Notes: generated by a model from the letters alone, not told the origin. Numbered from the stretch's first letter, positions 1-4,465 are shown. The stretch is DNA of 5,113 bases from Clostridia bacterium (GCA_017466005.1 JAFTUZ010000133.1:1-5113), one strand, 5' to 3'. Numbers and translations: made by a program.

Positions 1-367
1 AAGAAAACTCGCTAGAATTACCCATATAAGCATCACCAACAAGTTCATCTTCTTGTGAATTAAAATATGGACTATTTATTTTATTTGCAAGCTCTTCAGT
101 TTTTGTTTTTTTGTTTAACACTTTATCTAAAAACTGTTGCCCAGCATCAGTTAGGGTATAATAGTGCCTTTTCCCACCAATATCGCTGTCTTGCCAATAA
201 GATGAAACAAAACCCCTTGCTTCAAAACGACGCAAAGCACTATATAAACTTGGTTGTTTAATTACAATTTCGCCATCAGTTTGTTCTGATATTGATTTTA
301 TAATTTCTAAACCATATAAATTTTTTCCTTGTAAAGATTTTAAAATCAGAACATTAAGATTAAACAT
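1..367 (-). CDS. PadR-family transcriptional regulator, N-terminal part (runs off the window)
   Basis: This is a DNA-binding regulator; 122 residues are visible and the C-terminus lies beyond position 1. Residues 1-80 form the PadR winged helix: the first helix (about 4-13), the YGLEIIKSI helix (18-26), KQPSLYSALRRFE (37-49, the recognition-helix region), and the wing with YWQDSDIGGKRHYYTLT (57-73). The stretch DSDIGGKRHYY is typical of PadR proteins of Firmicutes. Residues 83-122 are polar and look like a linker to the family's variable C-terminal dimerisation part. The start is ATG at 367-365, with AGGAGG at 371-376. The spacing is only 3 nt, which is short, but no better start exists and the N-terminus fits the family. 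The gene is divergent from the metallopeptidase gene. PadR proteins usually repress their own promoter and a neighbouring efflux or stress gene; the target and ligand cannot be told from here. Confidence 0.9.
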   Translation of the reverse strand, partial: MFNLNVLILKSLQGKNLYGLEIIKSISEQTDGEIVIKQPSLYSALRRFEARGFVSSYWQDSDIGGKRHYYTLTDAGQQFLDKVLNKKTKTEELANKINSPYFNSQEDELVGDAYMGNSSEFS

Positions 368-398
368 ATGCCTCCTACATTATTTAAAATTCTATAAT

Positions 399-427
399 AT
401 TTTACATTTTTTGAAAATAAATGTCAA
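399..427 (-). promoter_or_regulatory. Promoter of the padR-type gene
   Basis: On the minus strand a perfect -35 TTGACA (427-422) is followed after 17 nt by -10 TAAAAT (404-399). This predicts a start near 392 and a leader of about 25 nt before the ATG at 367. Confidence 0.65.
404..424. promoter_or_regulatory. Possible PadR operator (inverted repeat inside the padR promoter)
   Basis: ACATTT (404-409) and AAATGT (419-424) are perfect inverted 6-bp arms around a 9-bp spacer. They fill the space between the -35 and -10 of the regulator's own promoter. PadR-family operators are commonly ATGT/ACAT-type palindromes, so autorepression is a reasonable inference. In such AT-rich DNA a chance palindrome is possible. 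Confidence 0.35.
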
Positions 428-487
428 CAAAAATACAAAAAAGTGAAAATTTATACAAAAATTGTGTTAATTTAGGCTGATTTTGTT

Positions 488-515
488 TTGTTTAAGCAGA
501 AAAATGTGCTAATAT
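488..515 (+). promoter_or_regulatory. Weak promoter candidate for the YgjP-like gene
   Basis: TTGTTT (488-493), 16 nt, then an extended -10 TG-C-TAATAT (507-515). It would start transcription near 522, on top of the GGAG ribosome site (522-525), leaving a leader of about 12 nt. That is unusually short, so the true promoter may lie further upstream between 410 and 480; no clearer pair is visible there. Confidence 0.3.
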
Positions 516-533
516 TAACTTGGAGATATAATT

Positions 534-1199
534 ATGATGCCACATATTGATGTTTTAATAAGAACAAAACGTAAATCAGTTTCTATACACATAACACCAC
601 AAGGTAATCTTGTTGTGCGCGCACCTGTAAAATGTTCTAATGAAAAGATTTTATCTATTGTAAAAGAAAAAGAGCAATGGATTATTTTGCATCAACAAAG
701 AATAAAAAATAATTTAGCAGTCCATCAAGAACTTATAAATTTAAAGCAAGTTATGTTTTTAGGAACAACTTATCCGTTACAATATAATGATGCAATAAAG
801 CAAATTTCAATTACAGAAAATGCTTTAATTGTTCCTTATAAATATTTAGGTGCAAAATTATCGGGGCAGGTGAGTAGGTGGTTTAAAATTGTTGCAGAAA
901 AAATTTTGTTTGATAGAATTAGATACTTTGCTACATTAATGCAGTTGGATTATGGTGAGTTAAAATTATCTAACGCAAAAGGAAGTTGGGGCTCATGTGA
1001 CAATAAAAGCAATATTAAATTAAATTGGCGTTTAATAATGCTGCCACATTCTTTAATTGATTATGTTGTGGTACACGAATTAGCACATATTTTAGAATTT
1101 AACCATTCAAAAAATTTCTGGTTGATTGTAAAAAGCGTTTTACCAGATTATAAAGAAAGACGAAACCAGGTAAAAAAAGGTGATTTTTTGTTGCAATGA
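534..1199 (+). CDS. YgjP-like zinc metallopeptidase (DUF45 / WLM-related fold)
   Basis: This 221-aa protein is the normal length for the YgjP-like (DUF45) family of putative zinc-dependent peptidases; the physiological substrate is not established for most members. The N-terminal half (about 5-105) is the beta-rich family region. The catalytic part carries SWGSC (151-155), NWRLIMLP (164-171), and the zinc site HELAH (181-185) with a third ligand, His191, in NHSKNFW (190-196). Glu182 would be the catalytic base. All metal ligands are present, so it should be active. Relatives usually have RWGSC; here the Arg is Ser. There is no signal peptide or membrane segment, so it is probably cytoplasmic. 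GGAG (522-525) lies 8 nt before the ATG at 534; the second ATG at 537 is possible but less well spaced. It is a single-gene unit divergent from the PadR regulator. Confidence 0.92.
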   Translation: MMPHIDVLIRTKRKSVSIHITPQGNLVVRAPVKCSNEKILSIVKEKEQWIILHQQRIKNNLAVHQELINLKQVMFLGTTYPLQYNDAIKQISITENALIVPYKYLGAKLSGQVSRWFKIVAEKILFDRIRYFATLMQLDYGELKLSNAKGSWGSCDNKSNIKLNWRLIMLPHSLIDYVVVHELAHILEFNHSKNFWLIVKSVLPDYKERRNQVKKGDFLLQ

Positions 1200-1239
1200 T
1201 AGAGATAACTACTGGGGAATTTATTTCTTTTGACATACA

Positions 1240-1280
1240 AAAACTCTTCGCAAAAGAATAGTTTTGCGAATAGTTTTATT
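1240..1280 (+). terminator. Hairpin after the YgjP-like gene, probable terminator
   Basis: TTCGCAAAA (1247-1255) pairs perfectly with TTTTGCGAA (1262-1270) across a 6-nt loop. AAAACT (1240-1245) and AGTTTT (1272-1277) extend the stem past one mismatch to 16-nt arms. The T-rich run TAGTTTTATT follows the inner stem on the plus strand. It begins 41 nt after the stop codon. The structure is nearly symmetrical, so it may also stop transcripts arriving from the island. Confidence 0.6.
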
Positions 1281-1398
1281 AAAGACTTATAAAAAATTAA
1301 ATTTTTACTATATTGATAAATCTATATTAAATCATTTTGCATACTATTAAATTTTAATATATTAGTTAAATATGTTTCTATTAAATATTTTATAAATA

Positions 1399-1410
1399 CT
1401 TAACTAAAAA
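1399..1410 (+). repeat. Direct repeat CTTAACTAAAAA, copy 1
   Basis: An identical 12-mer occurs at 2389-2400. The two copies lie near the two edges of the CTCTGT repeat field, 990 bp apart, so they could be flanking marks of one unit. AT-rich composition makes chance quite possible. Confidence 0.4.
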
Positions 1411-1468
1411 ATTTATATAAATTATAGTAAATTTATGACATTTTTTACGAATATTTGCTCGTCTTTTA

Positions 1469-1501
1469 AAATCAACTCTGTCTCATCGCATTTTAAATAA
1501 G
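1469..1501 (+). repeat. Long inverted repeat, left arm (33 nt)
   Basis: This is the reverse complement of 2213-2245 with one mismatch over 33 nt. The centre contains AACTCTGTCTCATCGCATTT. It is the best-conserved copy of the island's repeat unit and shows that the unit is about 30 nt long, not just the CTCTGT core. Confidence 0.85.
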
Positions 1502-1542
1502 GTGTATTTTGGACTAAATTATAATTGATTTATACAGAGTTG
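1473..1542. repeat. Paired repeat unit 1 (CAACTCTGT ... ACAGAGTTG)
   Basis: Perfect 9-bp inverted arms at 1473-1481 and 1534-1542 enclose 52 nt. This is a head-to-head pair of the island repeat, and could form a hairpin in single-stranded DNA or RNA. Confidence 0.7.
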
Positions 1543-1601
1543 TTTATTAATAGCGATGGTATTTTTAACCAATTTTGTAACAATTATGTAAAGTCACTTA
1601 A

Positions 1602-1616
1602 AAACTGCATAGTACT
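1602..1616 (+). repeat. Direct repeat AAACTGCATAGTACT, copy 1
   Basis: A 15-nt exact match to 1722-1736, at a spacing of exactly 120 bp. It lies just before paired unit 2. The inner GCATAGTAC is partly palindromic. Confidence 0.7.
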
Positions 1617-1624
1617 GATAGAAG

Positions 1625-1680
1625 CACTCTGTGTCAATTAACTTTAAAGAAACTTTCTATAATGCGTTTACACAGAGTTG
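1625..1680. repeat. Paired repeat unit 2 (ACTCTGTGT ... ACACAGAGT)
   Basis: Perfect 9-bp inverted arms at 1626-1634 and 1670-1678 with 35 nt between. The left arm continues into CAATTAACTTTAAA, which recurs beside the arm at 1834. Confidence 0.7.
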
Positions 1681-1721
1681 ATTTAATTAAGCTAGATGAA
1701 TTTTATTACATTTTATCTAAC

Positions 1722-1736
1722 AAACTGCATAGTACT
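1722..1736 (+). repeat. Direct repeat AAACTGCATAGTACT, copy 2
   Basis: An exact copy of 1602-1616. Copies 1 and 2 bracket paired unit 2, which suggests that this segment was duplicated or moved as a block. Confidence 0.7.
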
Positions 1737-1831
1737 TAAAACGTTCTTATAAATAGTTATAAATTTGTTTATACAAAATAATTAACTTATTTTATAGAAA
1801 ATAATCAACAAGCATCTATATAAAAATAAAA

Positions 1832-1921
1832 CAACTCTGTTACAATTAACTTTAAATTTAACTATAAATTTTAATCAGTAACATTTATTAAACGTTTATT
1901 AAAATGCTCTGATACAGAGTT
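1832..1921. repeat. Paired repeat unit 3 (AACTCTGT ... ACAGAGTT)
   Basis: Perfect 8-bp arms at 1833-1840 and 1914-1921. The left arm shares CAATTAACTTTAAA with unit 2. The right arm also forms a tight local hairpin, CTCTG-ATA-CAGAG, at 1907-1919 (5-bp stem, 3-nt loop). Confidence 0.65.
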
Positions 1922-2023
1922 ATATTAAATTTACTTGGCTAAAATTTGCTTATTCTATATTAGATATGCTTTTACACAATATATTAAATTAAATCTGTAT
2001 TAAATAAGTTAATTTAATCTGCT

Positions 2024-2041
2024 ACACAAACTTGTTTGTGT
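2024..2041. promoter_or_regulatory. 18-bp perfect palindrome, operator-like
   Basis: ACACAAACTTGTTTGTGT has 8-bp arms with a 2-nt centre. It covers the -35 (2032-2037) of a promoter-like pair, the position expected for a repressor site. The binding protein is unknown. Confidence 0.45.
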
Positions 2042-2061
2042 GATGGTGTGTGTTATATAAT
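2032..2061 (+). promoter_or_regulatory. Promoter-like pair inside the repeat island
   Basis: TTGTTT (2032-2037), 18 nt, perfect TATAAT (2056-2061). The predicted start is near 2068. The -35 matches only moderately and the spacing is 1 nt long, and AT-rich DNA produces such pairs by chance. The terminator downstream and the palindrome over the -35 raise the likelihood. Confidence 0.35.
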
Positions 2062-2087
2062 TACAATAAAAAATAGGCTTATTTTGT

Positions 2088-2094
2088 ACAGAGC
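2088..2094 (-). repeat. Unpaired repeat core ACAGAGC
   Basis: A single core with no nearby opposite partner. It lies shortly after the promoter-like pair at 2032-2061, inside the candidate RNA. Confidence 0.45.
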
Positions 2095-2128
2095 TAATAT
2101 AATAAAAACATAATTTTTTAAAACGTTG

Positions 2129-2140
2129 TGAGACAGAGTG
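2129..2140 (-). repeat. Repeat copy TGAGACAGAGTG
   Basis: TGAGACAGAGT here recurs exactly 100 bp later at 2229-2239. ACAGAGTG (2133-2140) is a perfect inverted match to CACTCTGT (2185-2192). Confidence 0.6.
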
Positions 2141-2184
2141 CTTAAACAACTACCCCGCTTAAATAACACATTTTTTAGCAAAAA

Positions 2185-2240
2185 CACTCTGTTGTTTATA
2201 TAAATTTAGATGCTTATATAAAATGCGATGAGACAGAGTT
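2185..2240. repeat. Paired repeat unit 4 (CACTCTGT ... ACAGAGTT)
   Basis: ACTCTGT at 2186-2192 is inverted relative to ACAGAGT at 2233-2239. The left arm can alternatively pair with ACAGAGTG at 2133-2140 (8 bp perfect), so the two foldings compete. Confidence 0.6.
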
Positions 2241-2245
2241 GATTT
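2213..2245 (-). repeat. Long inverted repeat, right arm (33 nt)
   Basis: The inverted partner of 1469-1501, separated by 711 bp. It also matches 1661-1688 directly: both begin AATGCG, have four variable bases, then share ACAGAGTTGATTTA (24 of 28 positions identical between 1661-1688 and 2222-2249). Confidence 0.85.
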
Positions 2246-2296
2246 ATTTTAATGTGACCATATTTTAATGAAACGTATGAAATTTAAATATATAAT

Positions 2297-2329
2297 AAAA
2301 AACACCTTTAATTTTGATAGGTGTTTTTT
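2297..2329 (+). terminator. Strong rho-independent terminator, probably bidirectional
   Basis: AAAAAACACCT (2297-2307) pairs perfectly with AGGTGTTTTTT (2319-2329) across an 11-nt loop, giving a stem that ends in six Ts. The A-run on the other side would make six Us on the minus strand, so it could also stop transcripts of the unknown gene at 2645-3250. As no gene ends just before it on the plus strand, it points to a plus-strand RNA from the island. Confidence 0.75.
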
Positions 2330-2332
2330 AGT

Positions 2333-2340
2333 AACTCTGT
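2333..2340 (+). repeat. Unpaired repeat core AACTCTGT
   Basis: It follows the strong terminator by 3 nt. It continues into ATAAAACAACTTTAAA, similar to the flank of the 2404 copy (CTCTGTATAAAA is shared). Confidence 0.55.
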
Positions 2341-2388
2341 ATAAAACAACTTTAAATGAGTACTTAAAAATAACGTATATTGTAAGCG

Positions 2389-2400
2389 CTTAACTAAAAA
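2389..2400 (+). repeat. Direct repeat CTTAACTAAAAA, copy 2
   Basis: Identical to 1399-1410. It lies immediately before the AGCTCTGT unit at 2402. Confidence 0.4.
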
Positions 2401-2401
2401 C

Positions 2402-2459
2402 AGCTCTGTATAAAATCATTTTAAAATGTGTGTATTTAAACTTAATTCACACAGAGTTG
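2402..2459. repeat. Paired repeat unit 5 (GCTCTGT ... ACAGAGTTG)
   Basis: CTCTGT (2404-2409) and ACAGAG (2451-2456) are inverted. Read in reverse, the right arm is close to unit 2: both have ACTCTGTGT followed by AATTAA and TTTAAA with one differing base between. This is the last repeat of the island before the unknown gene. Confidence 0.6.
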
Positions 2460-2644
2460 GTTTTATATAAAGTGGCTTTTTTGAAGCAATTTTATACAAT
2501 CACATAGTAATAAAGCGAAATTATTTATTAAATAAAATAAAACTTTTAATAAACAAATTTTAATAACCATATACTTATAAAATAGTTAAAAAGACATTGG
2601 TTAGAAGTATAATATAGGCTTTTTTAAACTTGTTTCAGACACAG

Positions 2645-3250
2645 TTACATATAAAATTGTTCGGATTTAGTGTCGGTTTTTACTACATCTTTAACTGTAT
2701 TTGTTTCTGTATCATAATATTTTTGCGTATCTACATTTATATTACCATTAAATTTAAATGTTGTGGTTTCTTGTAGCATACAATTTTTAGGAGTGTTTTT
2801 AACGTCTTTTTGAATATCATTTTTATCAGCTACAAGCAACCAAGAATTAACTTTATCATCAGTTTCAAATTCAGTTACTAAATACAGTTTATGATTTTTA
2901 GGTAAAATAAAATTAATTTCAGCATTAGGTTTAAAACATCTTTTTTCTATAAATGCACTATTTTTACTTGTAAAAACAATAGTTGCATTATCAAATTCGT
3001 TAAAACAATCTTCTTGTAACACATAATTTCCGTAACAAGAATTATCTATTTTTATATTGTTTTCTGGTAAAAATACAACGTTTTTAGACTCTTTAAAATG
3101 ATGTTTAACTGATACTAATGAAGGTTTATTTTTTGTTAATCTTTCACAACAATAGTTAAAACTATAAAAATCATTAAAATAAAAACTAATTGTTGGATTC
3201 CATGGCACATTGGTTTTTAAATTATATTTATTTATATCTTTAGTATTCAT
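2645..3250 (-). CDS. Unrecognised 201-aa protein with an SOS-like upstream site
   Basis: I do not recognise this protein. It is soluble-looking, with no signal peptide or membrane span. It is rich in Lys, Asn, Asp and Thr, has six cysteines (34, 35, 72, 82, 105, 157) without a clear metal-binding spacing, and has alternating hydrophobic stretches (45-48, 58-61, 113-117, 121-126, 136-141) suggesting a mainly beta fold. The last 50 residues are polar and rich in Thr and Asp. The ATG at 3250-3248 is preferred: AAGGTG (3262-3257) sits 6 nt before it. A GTG three codons upstream (3259) overlaps that ribosome site and is unlikely. It has its own promoter, and a GAACATATGTTC palindrome lies upstream. 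It is the only gene bordering the repeat island on this side and ends 186 nt from the last repeat. Base composition resembles its neighbours. Confidence 0.8.
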   Translation of the reverse strand: MNTKDINKYNLKTNVPWNPTISFYFNDFYSFNYCCERLTKNKPSLVSVKHHFKESKNVVFLPENNIKIDNSCYGNYVLQEDCFNEFDNATIVFTSKNSAFIEKRCFKPNAEINFILPKNHKLYLVTEFETDDKVNSWLLVADKNDIQKDVKNTPKNCMLQETTTFKFNGNINVDTQKYYDTETNTVKDVVKTDTKSEQFYM

Positions 3251-3284
3251 ACCTTTCACCTTTTTTTACAAACTTGCGAAACAC

Positions 3285-3313
3285 ATTATAGCACAAAAAT
3301 AACTTAAGGTCAA
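3285..3313 (-). promoter_or_regulatory. Promoter of the unknown 201-aa gene
   Basis: On the minus strand, -35 TTGACC (3313-3308), 17 nt, perfect -10 TATAAT (3290-3285), with an extended TG one base before the -10. It predicts a start near 3278 and a leader of about 28 nt. It is the strongest promoter in the window. Confidence 0.8.
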
Positions 3314-3335
3314 CTTAAAACAATTTAAAAACATT

Positions 3336-3347
3336 GAACATATGTTC
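3336..3347. promoter_or_regulatory. Putative LexA (SOS) box
   Basis: GAACATATGTTC is a perfect 12-bp palindrome matching the Gram-positive LexA/DinR consensus GAAC-N4-GTTC. It lies 22 bp upstream of the -35 of the unknown gene and downstream of the DUF1292 terminator, so that gene is the likely target. The position upstream of the -35 rather than over the promoter is a weakness. Confidence 0.45.
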
Positions 3348-3380
3348 TATTTTTGGAGTAAAAATTTTGCGCATAGTTTT

Positions 3381-3410
3381 AAAAAGAAGACCTCATTATT
3401 GCGGTCTAAT
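3381..3410 (-). terminator. Terminator of the ruvX–DUF1292 operon
   Basis: On the minus strand AGACC (3407-3403) pairs with GGTCT (3392-3388) around a 10-nt loop, followed by TCTTTTT. The stem is only 5 bp, but its place right after the DUF1292 stop codon and the T-run fit an intrinsic terminator. Confidence 0.6.
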
Positions 3411-3415
3411 TTTTA

Positions 3416-3757
3416 TTATTTTTTAGATTTTTTAGAATTGTCTGCAATAGCTTGTTCTTCTTCTTTAACCAAATCAAGATAAATAGCAAAGATTTCATCT
3501 ATAAGTTGGTCATCACCTAATACAGAAAGAACTTGTGCCCCATTTTCATCTTCTTCAAAATGGAAAATTACGGCTTCATCATCAGCCACGCCATCAAGTT
3601 TGTCAATTGGTTTAAGCATTGCATATAATTCATCTTTGTGTGGGATTAATGCAACTTGTTCAAATTTTATAGGTTTGTCATTTTCATCGTAAAGTACAAT
3701 TGGTTCTGAATTTTCTACATCAAGTAAACATTCAATTGGATTTTTTTCTTGTTCCAT
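3416..3757 (-). CDS. DUF1292 family protein (YrzB-like)
   Basis: A 113-aa acidic protein of the DUF1292 family, whose Bacillus member is YrzB; the biochemical function is unknown. Residues 7-100 form the domain: PIVLYDENDKPIKFEQVALI (19-38), LYAMLKPIDKL (44-54), then AVIFHFEED (62-70) and LSVLGDDQLIDEIFAIYLDL (77-96). A short lysine tail (KKSKK) ends the protein. AAGGAGT (3770-3764) lies 6 nt before the ATG. The gene starts 17 nt after the ruvX stop codon and follows in the same direction, so the two are co-transcribed. The ruvX–DUF1292 arrangement is common in Clostridia and Bacilli, which supports the assignment. A terminator-like hairpin follows directly. Confidence 0.88.
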   Translation of the reverse strand: MEQEKNPIECLLDVENSEPIVLYDENDKPIKFEQVALIPHKDELYAMLKPIDKLDGVADDEAVIFHFEEDENGAQVLSVLGDDQLIDEIFAIYLDLVKEEEQAIADNSKKSKK

Positions 3758-3774
3758 AATATAACTCCTTAAAT

Positions 3775-4185
3775 TTAATTAGCACTGTCTAGCCAACTTT
3801 GCAAAATAATGCACGCAGCAACTTTGTCTATAACTTTTTTACGGTCTTCACGTCGAACATTTGATTCAATAAGCATTTTTTCTGCACAAACAGTTGTAAG
3901 CCTTTCGTCCATAAAAACAATTTTAACATCAGTTACTTCTTTAAGTTTAGCGCAAAATTCTTTTGTTTTTTCTACTCTCTCCCCTTCTGTGCCATCCATA
4001 TTTTTAGGTAATCCCATTACAATTGTATCTACATTATTGGATTTTATAATATCCACAATGTGTTGTAAATCTTGCTCTAAATTTTTTCTTTTATAGGTTT
4101 CTAAACCACTGGCTATAATCCCTAATGGGTCACTTAAAGCCAATCCAATTCTTGCATCACCTAAATCTATTCCTAACTTACGCAC
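3775..4185 (-). CDS. ruvX: RuvX/YqgF, putative Holliday junction resolvase and pre-16S rRNA nuclease
   Basis: This is a 136-aa RNase H-fold nuclease of the YqgF/RuvX family, normal in length. Members are credited with maturing the 5' end of 16S rRNA and were earlier described as Holliday junction resolvases. Family motifs are intact: GIDLGDARIGLALSDP (5-20, catalytic Asp7), VMGLP (56-60) with MDGTEGER (63-70), MDERLTT (92-98, catalytic Glu94), and IDKVAACIILQSWLD (119-133, catalytic Asp120). It should be active in the cytoplasm. The start is GTG at 4185-4183, supported by AAAGGAG (4198-4192) at 6-nt spacing. It is the first gene of a two-gene unit with the DUF1292 gene, driven by the promoter at 4213-4241, and is separated from the iron-sulfur operon by a terminator. 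Confidence 0.95.
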   Translation of the reverse strand: MRKLGIDLGDARIGLALSDPLGIIASGLETYKRKNLEQDLQHIVDIIKSNNVDTIVMGLPKNMDGTEGERVEKTKEFCAKLKEVTDVKIVFMDERLTTVCAEKMLIESNVRREDRKKVIDKVAACIILQSWLDSAN

Positions 4186-4212
4186 AAAATGCTCCTTTGC
4201 TAAACTAATTTT

Positions 4213-4241
4213 ATTCTATCACAAAATTTAATTTAAAGCAA
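4213..4241 (-). promoter_or_regulatory. Promoter of ruvX–DUF1292
   Basis: On the minus strand, -35 TTGCTT (4241-4236), 17 nt, -10 TAGAAT (4218-4213) with an extended TG one base before it. The predicted start is near 4206, about 20 nt before the GTG. Confidence 0.65.
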
Positions 4242-4295
4242 GTTTTTTAAGTATATTCCACATTTTATTATATGGTTTAGTTATTAGTATTAACA

Positions 4296-4321
4296 AAAAT
4301 AAGGCTAATATGCCTTATTTT
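4296..4321 (-). terminator. Terminator of the iron-sulfur operon, overlapping the small gene's stop
   Basis: AAAATAAGGC and GCCTTATTTT form a perfect 10-bp stem with a 6-nt loop (4306-4311). On the minus strand the stem ends in TTATTTTTG. The TAA stop of the 48-aa gene lies within the upstream arm. The structure is symmetrical enough to work on both strands. Confidence 0.75.
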
Positions 4322-4461
4322 GCTTTGTTTTTCATTTTACTTATTTGTTGTTTTACTTTTTGTGCACTTTTTTCAACAACATTTTTAACAGGTTTACAAA
4401 ACATAACTAAAGCTGTTGCTGTAGTTGCACCAATAACAAAACCAATGATACAATTTTTCAT
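4315..4461 (-). CDS. Small single-span membrane protein, 48 aa
   Basis: A short gene with an excellent ribosome site: AAGGGGG (4474-4468) 6 nt before the ATG at 4461. The protein begins MKNC, then has a hydrophobic helix IIGFVIGATTATALVMF (5-21), followed by a strongly basic amphipathic tail (about 23-48) with KSAQKVKQQISKMKNKAK. This is the layout of small YtxH-like proteins: an N-terminal anchor with the tail probably in the cytoplasm. Cys4 and Cys22 flank the helix. It is third in the nifS–nifU operon, 75 nt after nifU, and its stop codon lies in the operon terminator. Its function is unknown; an iron-sulfur role is suggested only by position. A frame on the opposite strand also looks hydrophobic but lacks a ribosome site. 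Confidence 0.75.
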   Translation of the reverse strand: MKNCIIGFVIGATTATALVMFCKPVKNVVEKSAQKVKQQISKMKNKAK

Positions 4462-4465
4462 AAAA

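Larger units (their letters stand above)
2068..2329 (+). ncRNA. Candidate non-coding RNA of about 260 nt
   Basis: This stretch is bounded by the promoter-like pair at 2032-2061 and the strong terminator at 2297-2329. It contains no reading frame of useful length. It carries four cores of the island repeat (2088, 2133, 2185, 2233) that allow two competing stems: 2133-2140 with 2185-2192, or 2186-2192 with 2233-2239. It matches no RNA family I recognise. This is an inference from the boundaries only. Confidence 0.25.
1281..2644. other. Gene-free, repeat-rich AT island of about 1.36 kb
   Basis: Neither strand holds a reading frame with a credible ribosome site and coding character. The left part (1281-1468) is plain AT-rich sequence in which I see nothing specific. 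From 1469 to 2459 there are 13 copies of a short repeat with core CTCTGT/ACAGAG in both orientations, several other short repeats, an 18-bp perfect palindrome, one promoter-like pair and one strong terminator. No copy of the core occurs elsewhere in the window. The stretch 2460-2644 is AT-rich and shows only two GGCTTTTTT words. Candidates are a structured RNA locus, a set of binding sites for an unknown protein, or the remnant of a mobile element; the sequence alone does not decide. Confidence 0.8.

Noticed and set aside
67..261. Plus-strand frame of 64 codons
   Set aside because: It lies opposite the clear PadR coding sequence and has no ribosome site; it is a shadow.
1196..1261. 21-codon frame overlapping the stop of the YgjP-like gene by ATGA (MIEITTGEFISFDIQKLFAKE)
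   Set aside because: No well-spaced ribosome site, very short, and its end runs into the terminator hairpin. Coupled translation is possible but unsupported.
1469..2459. CRISPR array
   Set aside because: Repeats occur in both orientations at irregular spacing, are imperfect, and have no cas genes or leader nearby.
1469..2459. Integron attC array
   Set aside because: The paired arms end in AAC/GTT, but the core consensus GTTRRRY is not met, there are no cassette genes, and no integrase is visible.
1469..2459. Replication origin with DnaA boxes
   Set aside because: Sequences such as GTTTACACA come within one mismatch of a DnaA box, but no clear TTATCCACA cluster exists and no dnaA or dnaN gene adjoins.
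2585..2613. Plus-strand promoter with TATAAT at 2608
   Set aside because: The -10 is perfect but no acceptable -35 lies at 16-18 nt, and it would read antisense into the unknown gene.
2333..3250. Type III toxin-antitoxin locus (RNA repeats plus toxin gene)
   Set aside because: The antitoxin RNA repeats should lie directly upstream of the toxin on the same strand. Here the island is downstream of the gene, the repeats are inverted, and the protein does not resemble ToxN.
3251..3259. GTG start three codons upstream for the unknown gene
   Set aside because: The GTG overlaps the AAGGTG ribosome site that is correctly spaced for the ATG at 3250.
3809..4096. Plus-strand frame of 95 codons
   Set aside because: It is antisense to ruvX, whose motifs are intact, and has no ribosome site.
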